From contig CANIBQ010000066.1 of the NCBI GenBank assembly GCA_947465645.1, forward strand, positions 1-28,402: a stretch of DNA of 28,402 nucleotides, written 5' to 3'. Position 1 is the stretch's first letter; each line of letters opens with the position of its first letter. This DNA is from Acidobacteriota bacterium (GTDB taxonomy: Bacteria; Acidobacteriota; Vicinamibacteria; Vicinamibacterales; UBA2999). Shown one piece after another: positions 23,097 through 28,402 of this stretch. Position numbers and translations under genes: made by a program. The notes below the pieces were generated by a model. The model was not told where the DNA came from, ran no database searches, and worked only from the letters and a program-made list of their open reading frames with translations.

Positions 23097-24305
23097 TTAA
23101 CTGATGACCGAACCGAGCTCGAAGAGCGGCATATACAGCGCCAGCACCACCATCGCGATGACGACGCCCATGATGACCAGGATCAGCGGTTCGATCAGCG
23201 TGATGAACCGCGAGACTTCCGTCTCGATCTCCTCATCGTAGAACTCGGCGAGGCTGTTCAGCATCTCCTGCAGCGCACCGGTGGACTCGCCCACCTCCAC
23301 CATCTTGATCGCGACGTCCGGAAACACCGCGCGCACGCGCAGCGCGGCGGCGAAGCTCTGGCCCTCGCGCACCCGCCGCGTGACGTCGCCGATCTCGACC
23401 GCCAGGTACCGGTTGCTCATCGACGCGGTGGCAATCTCCAGCGCATTGACCAGCGGGATACCTCCGCCGAGCAGCGTGCTCAGCGTGCGCGCCAGTTGCG
23501 AGGTCGAGAACTTCCGAACCGTCTTGCCCGCCCACGGAAGCTCCATCAGCATCTTGTCGAGATGCACGCGCTGCCCCGGCTGACGCACCCATCCGGCGAC
23601 TGCCACCGCGCCGCCGGCGACGGCGATCAGAATCAGCCAGAGGTTACCGACCACGGCGTTCGAGATGCCGACCACGAGCCGCGTCGAGAGCGGCAGCTCC
23701 TTGCCGAAGTTCGCGTAGAACTCCGAGAACGCCGGCACCACGCGCACCACGATGATGCCGATCAGCACGAACATCAGCGTGACCAGCACCGCCGGGTAGA
23801 TGAGCGCGGAGATCGTCCGCCGGCGCACCGCGCCGATGATCTTTTCGTAGGCGACGTAGCGGCGGATGACGGCGTCGAGGTTGCCGCTGCGCTCGCCCGC
23901 CATCAGCGACGCGGCGTAGACCTTGGGGAAGAGACCCTGATGTTCCGCGAACGCGTCCGACAGCGCGGTTCCAGCCTTGACCTTTTCGTAGACGGTGTCG
24001 AGCACGCCCTTGAAGGTCACGTTGGTGACCCGCTGGCGCAGGATGTCGAGTGACTGCACGAGCGGCATTCCCGCCTTCAGCAGCGTTGCCAGCTCCTGGT
24101 TGAAGATGAGGAACTCCTGGCGCCCGATGCGGCGCCGCGCGCCACCGCCGAACGCCAGCCGGCGGAGGCTGCCCCGCTGCTGCAGAGACAGGACGAAGAG
24201 ACCCTTCTCCTCCAGCTCGTGGCGCAGGCGCGCCTCGCTGTCGGCGATATAGATTCCCTCGATAATCTCGCCGCCGGCCGTGCCGAGCCTACAGCGGAAT
24301 TCCAT
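23097..24305 (-). CDS. gspF: GspF/PilC-type inner-membrane platform protein
   Basis: 402 residues, polytopic platform protein that the ATPase turns during pseudopilin assembly. Two homologous GspF domains are visible (about 68-190 and 270-392), each with FNQELATLLKAGMPLVQSLDIL or the equivalent TSQLARTLSTLLGGGIPLVNAL and the ERSGNL/GESTGAL motif, joined by membrane segments (about 168-190 and 220-240) and closed by a C-terminal one (370-392). First gene of the operon. Upstream to 24411 is a large inverted repeat and no obvious promoter. Confidence 0.95.
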   Translation of the reverse strand: MEFRCRLGTAGGEIIEGIYIADSEARLRHELEEKGLFVLSLQQRGSLRRLAFGGGARRRIGRQEFLIFNQELATLLKAGMPLVQSLDILRQRVTNVTFKGVLDTVYEKVKAGTALSDAFAEHQGLFPKVYAASLMAGERSGNLDAVIRRYVAYEKIIGAVRRRTISALIYPAVLVTLMFVLIGIIVVRVVPAFSEFYANFGKELPLSTRLVVGISNAVVGNLWLILIAVAGGAVAVAGWVRQPGQRVHLDKMLMELPWAGKTVRKFSTSQLARTLSTLLGGGIPLVNALEIATASMSNRYLAVEIGDVTRRVREGQSFAAALRVRAVFPDVAIKMVEVGESTGALQEMLNSLAEFYDEEIETEVSRFITLIEPLILVIMGVVIAMVVLALYMPLFELGSVIS

Positions 24306-24325
24306 CAGACAAGTGTGGCATATGC

Positions 24326-24409
24326 GTTGTCGGTTGTCAGTTGTCGGTTATCAGAAGGCAACCAGCCGGTTCGGGGCCTTCTGCCAACCGACAACTGATA
24401 ACTGACAAC
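24326..24409. repeat. Large inverted repeat of GTTGTCGG/GTTGTCAG units
   Basis: Left arm 24326-24350 and right arm 24385-24409 are complementary at about 22 of 25 positions and consist of tandem GTTGTC(A/G) units. Inside is a perfect CAGAAGGC/GCCTTCTG stem (24352-24359 and 24376-24383) and an AACC/GGTT core. It fills nearly the whole gap between gspF and the next lipoprotein gene, ending two bases before that gene's stop codon. Confidence 0.85.
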
Positions 24410-24411
24410 CG

Positions 24412-25299
24412 CTACTTGGGCTGGACGAAGGCGCGGAAGACCCGGATGCCGAGCTCCCGCGCGTCGGTGCTCCGCATCTGGGCGATCGAGGCGGGGACAA
24501 ACGTCTTGTCCACCGCAATCGCCATCTCCACCGTGTCGGCGTCGCCAAGCTGGCCGGCGCTGATGTTGATGCGGCGCAGGTCGCGGGGCGCCCCCGGCGA
24601 CAGGATGAACGTGTCGACGACCGCCTGCCCGATGCGCACCTCGACCTGCTGCGGCTCAGGCAGCGCCATCACCGGTTGATCGGCCTGCAGGAAGAACACG
24701 ACGTCGCGCTTGGGGTTGCGGAACGAGAGCGTCGCTTCCTTTTTGGACCACTGCCATTCAATCCCGGAAGTCTCATCGCCCACTTCGGTCTCGTGCCAGC
24801 CGTCCCTGAAGACCACGAACAGGTTGTCGCTCTGGAGGCGGAGGTCGAAAGTTGCGACCGCGTAGCTGCGCTGCCCGCGCGTCGTGCCCGACAGCGGAAG
24901 ACGCTCGCCGCTCGTCGGCGAGAACAGGCCTATCTCGACGCGCGTCTCGCCAACATACGGGAACTTCGGCACGAACATCGTTCGCGAGTATTCGACCGTC
25001 GCTCCCGGCGTCCATTTCCGCGCCGGCGTCTTCGGCTCGTGGTCGTCGGTCCACATCAGCTCGCCGTCGGCGTCAAGGAAGTGCACGAACACCCAGTAGT
25101 CTTCCGCGAACGCCGGCGCGTCGGGTGCGACGACGAAGCGGTAGTTCATGTCCATCGGGCTGCCGACGGCCGCATCCGCGCGCGCCAGGCTCACGGTCGG
25201 CGTGGCCACGGGCGCCTCGGCCTCCTCCGTGCGGCCGCAGGCCGCGACGGCGAGCACGACAAGGAGGACGGCGCACGCGCGTGTCGATCTCGAAGACAT
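24412..25299 (-). CDS. Lipoprotein of unknown function
   Basis: 295 residues from ATG 25299, which places a signal peptide at the N-terminus with lipobox VAAC (Cys21). The body looks like two beta-sandwich domains: an N-terminal one with DYWVFVHFLDADGELMWTDD and a C-terminal one ending GIRVFRAFVQPK. It has many aromatic residues and no catalytic motif that I recognise. An upstream in-frame GTG/ATG reading would add residues before the signal and is less likely. Divergent from the shell-protein gene, with a shared inverted repeat in the 47-base gap; same strand as gspF but separated from it by the large repeat. Confidence 0.75.
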   Translation of the reverse strand: MSSRSTRACAVLLVVLAVAACGRTEEAEAPVATPTVSLARADAAVGSPMDMNYRFVVAPDAPAFAEDYWVFVHFLDADGELMWTDDHEPKTPARKWTPGATVEYSRTMFVPKFPYVGETRVEIGLFSPTSGERLPLSGTTRGQRSYAVATFDLRLQSDNLFVVFRDGWHETEVGDETSGIEWQWSKKEATLSFRNPKRDVVFFLQADQPVMALPEPQQVEVRIGQAVVDTFILSPGAPRDLRRINISAGQLGDADTVEMAIAVDKTFVPASIAQMRSTDARELGIRVFRAFVQPK

Positions 25300-25335
25300 C
25301 TGTACTGGAATGATACCTCGCAATTCTGGTACAGT
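25300..25335. promoter_or_regulatory. Divergent promoter region with operator-like inverted repeat
   Basis: CTGTACTGGAAT (25300-25311) faces ATTCTGGTACAG (25323-25334), 10 of 12 positions complementary with the other two G-U. The right arm overlaps GGTACAGT (25328-25335), a -10-like element 11 bases before the shell gene ATG. On the minus strand GGTATCAT (25317-25310) sits 10 bases before the lipoprotein ATG. No convincing -35 box on either side. Confidence 0.45.
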
Positions 25336-25346
25336 GCGCACACCAG

Positions 25347-25625
25347 ATGGCAACTTCAGATGCGCTCGGCATGGTGGAAACGATGGGCCTCATCGGATCG
25401 GTGGAAGCCGCCGATGCGATGGTCAAGGCGGCCAACGTCGTGCTCGTCGGCAAGGAGTACATCGGCGCCGGCTACGTCACCGTCCTGGTGCGCGGCGACG
25501 TCGGCGCGGTGAAGGCGGCCACCGATGCGGGCGCCGCAGCGGCGCGGCGCGTCGGCGAGCTGATCTCGGTGCACGTGATTCCGCGCCCGCACGCCGACGT
25601 AGAAAGAATCCTCCCCAAATCATAG
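25347..25625 (+). CDS. Bacterial microcompartment shell protein, BMC-H (Pfam BMC) single-domain
   Basis: 92 residues, the standard size of a hexamer-forming shell protein of the PduA/EutM/CsoS1 type. Opens [20 protein letters not shown], has the conserved hexamer-edge Lys26 (MVKAAN), the pore loop IGAG (residues 39-42; GSG or GIG in many relatives), then [16 protein letters not shown] and the conserved closing VIPRPH. Six copies should tile a flat hexagon with a small central pore. Four bases separate it from the aldehyde dehydrogenase gene, so they are one operon. No pentamer (EutN/CcmL) or trimer (BMC-T) gene is in the window, so a closed shell needs genes elsewhere. Confidence 0.93.
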   Translation: MATSDALGMVETMGLIGSVEAADAMVKAANVVLVGKEYIGAGYVTVLVRGDVGAVKAATDAGAAAARRVGELISVHVIPRPHADVERILPKS

Positions 25626-25629
25626 GCCG

Positions 25630-27462
25630 ATGGCCGTACAGGACCCTTCGGCCGCGCTCAGGGCAGGCCAGCCGGCGGTAACGTCGGACAAAGATCTCGC
25701 GTCCATCTCTGAGGCGCGCACCCTCGCCCGCGCCGCTCGCCAGGCCCACACCCAGCTCGCCGAACTCTCACAGGAACAGATCGACGCGATCGTCACCGCC
25801 ATGGCCGCCGCGGTGACGCCGCACGCCGAGGCGCTGGCTCGCCTCGCTGTCGAGGAAACCGGCTACGGCGTCGTCGCCGACAAGATCCAGAAGAATCTCT
25901 TCGCCTCGTGCCAGGTCTACGAGTTCATCCGGCCGATGAGAACCGTCGGCGTGGTGAATCGCATCGAGAGCAAGAAGATCGTCGAGATCGCCGAGCCGTT
26001 TGGCGTGGTGGCCGCCATCGTCCCGTCGACCAACCCGACGTCGACCGCTATATATAAGGTGTTGATCGCGTTGAAGGCGCGGTGCGCGATCGTCATCAGC
26101 CCCCACCCGTCGGCGGTGCGCTGCATCACGAGAGCGGTGGAGATCATGGCGGAGGCCGCCGCACGCGCCGGCGCACCCGCCGGCAGCATCGGCTGGATGA
26201 GCACGGTGACCCTCGAGGGCACCCAGGAACTGATGAAGCACCGTGACGTCGCGGTGATCCTGGCGACCGGCGGCATGGGACTCGTGCGGGCCGCCTACAG
26301 CGCCGGGAAACCCGCCTACGGGGTCGGACCCGGCAACGCCCCCTGTTACGTCGATTCGACCGCCGACCTGAAGAAAGCCGCGAGCGACATCATCACCGGC
26401 AAGACCTTCGACAACGGCGTGCTCTGCTCTTCCCCCAACTCCGTGGTCGCCGACCAGGCCATCGACGCCGAGCTGCGGCGGGAATTCGAGGCCCTTGGCG
26501 CCTATTTCATGAACCGGGCGGAGATCGACGCGCTCGCAAAGGTGCTCGTCACGCCGCAGCGCCTGCCGAACCCGGCGCTGGTCGGCAAGTCCGCCGCCTT
26601 CATCGCCGAGCAGGTCGGACTCAAGGTGCCGGCAGGCACCCGGGCGCTCGTCGCTCCGCTGGCCGGCGTCGGCCGCGATTACCCCCTGTCGATCGAAAAG
26701 CTTGCCCCGGTCCTGTCCTGGTACGTCGTCAACGACTGGCGAGAGGGCTGCGAGCGCTGCATCCAGATCCTCCGGTATGGCGGCATGGGCCACACCATGT
26801 CGATTCACTCGAAGAATGACGACGTCATCCTCCAGTTCGGGCTGAAGAAGCCGGCATTCCGCATCTGCGTCAACACGCCGACGACCCACGGGTCCATCGG
26901 GCTGACCACAGGGCTCGACCCGGCCATGACGCTGGGGTGTGGAGGTTGGGGAGGCAATATCACGTCGGACAACATCACGCCGCGGCACCTCCTCAACATC
27001 AAGCGCCTGGCGTACGAGATCAGACCGGCAGTTCTGAGCGGCGACAGTGCGGCGCCGACCTTTGCGGTCCGCGAGGCGGGCCGTGAAGGCCCGCCCCGCA
27101 TGACGACTGGCCTGCCCAAGGCTCCGGTCAAGCCAGTCGAGCTGGGCATTCCGGCCGCGGCGCTCGCCTCGCGTATTGACCAGTTCCTCGCATCGAAGGG
27201 ATATCGCCCCCCAGCCGAACCTCACAAGGTTCGGCCCACGGAGTCTGCTTCCGACCTCGCGGGGCGAGGCCTGCCAGGCTCGCCTTATCGCTCAGTGCAG
27301 CCAAATCAGGCTCCAGCCGACTTCATCTGTGAAGATGACGTCCGCACCGCCGTCAAAACTGGTCGCAAGCTCCTCATCGGGGAGAAAACCATCGTCACTC
27401 CAGCCGCCCGGGACCTCGGAGAATCCGAAAAGGTCTTTGTTATGGCCGGATGGCCTACCTGA
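25630..27462 (+). CDS. Microcompartment CoA-acylating aldehyde dehydrogenase with extended C-terminal tail
   Basis: 610 residues against about 465 for EutE or PduP. The catalytic domain (about 25-475) is of the CoA-dependent acylating type: EETGYGVVADK, the substrate-pocket VVAAIVPSTNPTSTA, GGMGLVRAAYSAGKPAYGVGPGN, nucleophile Cys266 (FDNGVLCSSPNS), and GHTMSIHSKND. It would oxidise an aldehyde to acyl-CoA with NAD. Residues 5-15 (DPSAALRAGQP) and stretches near 482-489, 529-536 and 543-551 are translated palindromic repeats. The tail has a possible amphipathic helix (PAAALASRIDQFLAS, about 507-521) and a terminal segment (about 563-602, EDDVRTAVKTGRKL then TPAARDLGE) recalling the N-terminus of EutQ/EutT. 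The aldehyde substrate cannot be inferred. Confidence 0.9.
   Translation: MAVQDPSAALRAGQPAVTSDKDLASISEARTLARAARQAHTQLAELSQEQIDAIVTAMAAAVTPHAEALARLAVEETGYGVVADKIQKNLFASCQVYEFIRPMRTVGVVNRIESKKIVEIAEPFGVVAAIVPSTNPTSTAIYKVLIALKARCAIVISPHPSAVRCITRAVEIMAEAAARAGAPAGSIGWMSTVTLEGTQELMKHRDVAVILATGGMGLVRAAYSAGKPAYGVGPGNAPCYVDSTADLKKAASDIITGKTFDNGVLCSSPNSVVADQAIDAELRREFEALGAYFMNRAEIDALAKVLVTPQRLPNPALVGKSAAFIAEQVGLKVPAGTRALVAPLAGVGRDYPLSIEKLAPVLSWYVVNDWREGCERCIQILRYGGMGHTMSIHSKNDDVILQFGLKKPAFRICVNTPTTHGSIGLTTGLDPAMTLGCGGWGGNITSDNITPRHLLNIKRLAYEIRPAVLSGDSAAPTFAVREAGREGPPRMTTGLPKAPVKPVELGIPAAALASRIDQFLASKGYRPPAEPHKVRPTESASDLAGRGLPGSPYRSVQPNQAPADFICEDDVRTAVKTGRKLLIGEKTIVTPAARDLGESEKVFVMAGWPT
25644..25663. 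repeat. Repeat-like segment at the dehydrogenase N-terminus
   Basis: CCCT (25644-25647) and AGGG (25660-25663) flank TCGGCCGCGCTC. The segment encodes low-similarity residues 5-15 of the dehydrogenase, before homology to EutE/PduP begins. Identification as a dispersed repeat rests on general familiarity with such sequences, as there is no second copy in the window. Confidence 0.4.
27075..27095. repeat. Palindromic repeat inside the aldehyde dehydrogenase tail
   Basis: Perfect 8-bp stem GGCGGGCC/GGCCCGCC with loop GTGAA, followed by CCGCAT. Same element as 16271-16291, in the opposite orientation; it encodes EAGREGPPR of the tail. Confidence 0.85.
27214..27283. repeat. Two further hairpins inside the aldehyde dehydrogenase tail
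   Basis: GCCGAACCT/AGGTTCGGC (27214-27235, perfect 9-bp stem, loop CACA) is followed by CCTCGC/GCGAGG (27255-27269, loop GGG), which overlaps an alternative GCGAG/CTCGC stem (27264-27283). All are translated in frame into Pro/Arg/Gly-rich linker sequence. Confidence 0.7.
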
Positions 27463-27496
27463 TCAGCTGCAACTGCTGAGCCCGCTGGACTTATTG

Positions 27497-27526
27497 TTGA
27501 CCCACCTTTTATGGGAATGGTAGAGT
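27497..27526 (+). promoter_or_regulatory. Putative promoter of the lytic transglycosylase gene
   Basis: TTGACC (27497-27502), an 18-base spacer and GGTAGAGT with TAGAGT as -10 (27521-27526). The downstream ATGs at 27535 and 27538 are only 8-11 bases away, so the transcript would be nearly leaderless. Confidence 0.4.
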
Positions 27527-27534
27527 ACGCCTCG

Positions 27535-28402
27535 ATGATGCTGAGACCGCGTCCCGGCCTGATCGGAGCTCTGCTCGCTGTTGGGCTCTTTTCCGGAGCC
27601 TGCGCAGCCCGCACCCCGGCCCAGGTTGCCCTGGCACCGGCCCCCGTGGCTGCCTCCGCACCTGCGGCTCAGGCGCCGGCTCCCCAGCTCCAATCCACGC
27701 TGCAGGCCGACCCGGTCGCCGACCTGATCGCGCTGTCGAACCGGCATTTCGAGAACGGCCAGAGCGAACTGCAGCTCGGCCACCTCGCCATGGCCAAAGT
27801 GGCGTTCAACAAGGCTTTGGAAGTGCTTCTCGAGTCGCCCTACGGCGCCCGGACCGAGCCGAGCATCCGGGAGCAGTTCGACCGGCTGGTCGAACGCATC
27901 AGCGCCTACGAAGCGACGGCGCTGGCCCAGGGCGACGGCTTCACGGAACAAAAACAGTTCGAATCGGCGACGTTCGAAGACCTTCTGGCGCTCACGACCG
28001 TTGAAGCGTCGGCCCCGACCCGTGAAACCCAGGCCGCCGTGGCCGCCGACCTCCAGGCGCTGATTCACGACATCGACATCCCGCTGAATGCGAAGGTCTT
28101 GTCGTTTGTCCAGTTGTTCTCCGGCCGCCTGAAGGGATTTCTGGAAGAAGGTCTCAGCCGCGGGGCGCAGTACCTCCCGATGATCCAGGACGTCTTCCGC
28201 GCCGAGGGCCTGCCGCTCGACCTCGCCTACGTGCCCCTGGTCGAGAGCGCTTTCAAGCCGAGCGCCCTGTCACGGGCCAAGGCGAGAGGGATCTGGCAGT
28301 TCATGCGCGGAACCGGGCTCGAAAACGGCCTGAAGCACGACTGGTACATCGACGAGCGCGCGGACGCCGAAAAGGCCACCTACGCGGCCGCCAAGTACCT
28401 CA
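27535..28402 (+). CDS. MltD-like membrane-bound lytic murein transglycosylase (3' truncated by window)
   Basis: 289 codons are visible and the frame is open to the window end. A signal-like N-terminus (LIGALLAVGLFSGAC) ends in Cys23; the lipobox FSGAC is weak. A Pro/Ala-rich stretch and helical region follow (about 60-130). The lytic transglycosylase domain begins near 195, with catalytic Glu237 in VPLVESAFKP, then SRAKARGIWQFM and DWYIDERADAEKAT, as in E. coli MltD. It should cut the MurNAc-GlcNAc bond to 1,6-anhydroMurNAc. LysM repeats, usual at the MltD C-terminus, would lie past the window. Alternative in-frame starts: ATG 27511, 27517 and 27538. Confidence 0.9.
   Translation, partial: MMLRPRPGLIGALLAVGLFSGACAARTPAQVALAPAPVAASAPAAQAPAPQLQSTLQADPVADLIALSNRHFENGQSELQLGHLAMAKVAFNKALEVLLESPYGARTEPSIREQFDRLVERISAYEATALAQGDGFTEQKQFESATFEDLLALTTVEASAPTRETQAAVAADLQALIHDIDIPLNAKVLSFVQLFSGRLKGFLEEGLSRGAQYLPMIQDVFRAEGLPLDLAYVPLVESAFKPSALSRAKARGIWQFMRGTGLENGLKHDWYIDERADAEKATYAAAKYL

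Noticed and set aside
1..28402. parS sites, tRNA, rRNA, riboswitches and insertion sequences
   Set aside because: I looked for a parS-like 16-mer, cloverleaf ends with CCA, rRNA-like blocks, known riboswitch cores and transposase motifs by eye and saw none. A covariance-model search would be decisive.

Overview
The window is GC-rich DNA from a Gram-negative (diderm) bacterium: it encodes an LPS-transport permease, a secretin, several lipoproteins and an MltD-type murein lytic transglycosylase. A hybrid type II secretion/type IV pilus operon, a secretin with a C-terminal cohesin-like domain, an LptF-LptG fusion and abundant short palindromic repeats all point to the Acidobacteriota, perhaps a Vicinamibacteria-like lineage. 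That placement is inference; no rRNA gene is present. Gene density is high, and many starts overlap the preceding stop.

Layout. 1-1526 (+): parA (5' end cut by the window) and parB. 1634-3838 (-): a GH57 glycoside hydrolase. 3853-6159 (+): an LptF-LptG fusion, almost touching the divergent GH57 start. 6174-7904 (-): a membrane-anchored PHP-domain protein. 8061-8963 (-): a XerC/XerD-type recombinase, with a composite repeat block after it. 9008-13032: an amino-sugar/peptidoglycan recycling neighbourhood, with murQ (+), nagB and a BadF/BadG-type sugar kinase (-), and a serine beta-lactamase-like hydrolase (+) bracketed by two large inverted repeats. 13143-24305 (-): one long operon read gspF, gspE, pilM, pilN, pilO, a pilP/gspC-like gene, a secretin, two GspG-like pseudopilins, an Ig/PKD lipoprotein and an atypical pseudopilin with a Gly/Pro-rich tail. 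24412-25299 (-): a lipoprotein of unknown function. 25347-27462 (+): a two-gene bacterial microcompartment locus, a BMC-H shell protein and a CoA-acylating-type aldehyde dehydrogenase with an unusual C-terminal tail. From about 27535 (+): an MltD-like lytic transglycosylase running off the window.

How the genes work together. The gspF-to-pseudopilin operon should build one envelope-spanning machine: GspF platform, GspE ATPase, PilM/N/O/P inner-membrane assembly, outer-membrane secretin and pseudopilins. MurQ, NagB and the kinase fit recovery of MurNAc and GlcNAc into central metabolism. The BMC-H and aldehyde dehydrogenase genes suggest an aldehyde-oxidising microcompartment whose other parts must lie elsewhere.

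The least ordinary layer is repetitive DNA. At least four families of short palindromes or inverted repeats sit between genes and also inside coding sequences. They lengthen the leader peptides of two consecutive prepilins and are dispersed through the tail of the microcompartment aldehyde dehydrogenase. No tRNA, rRNA, CRISPR array or insertion sequence was recognised.
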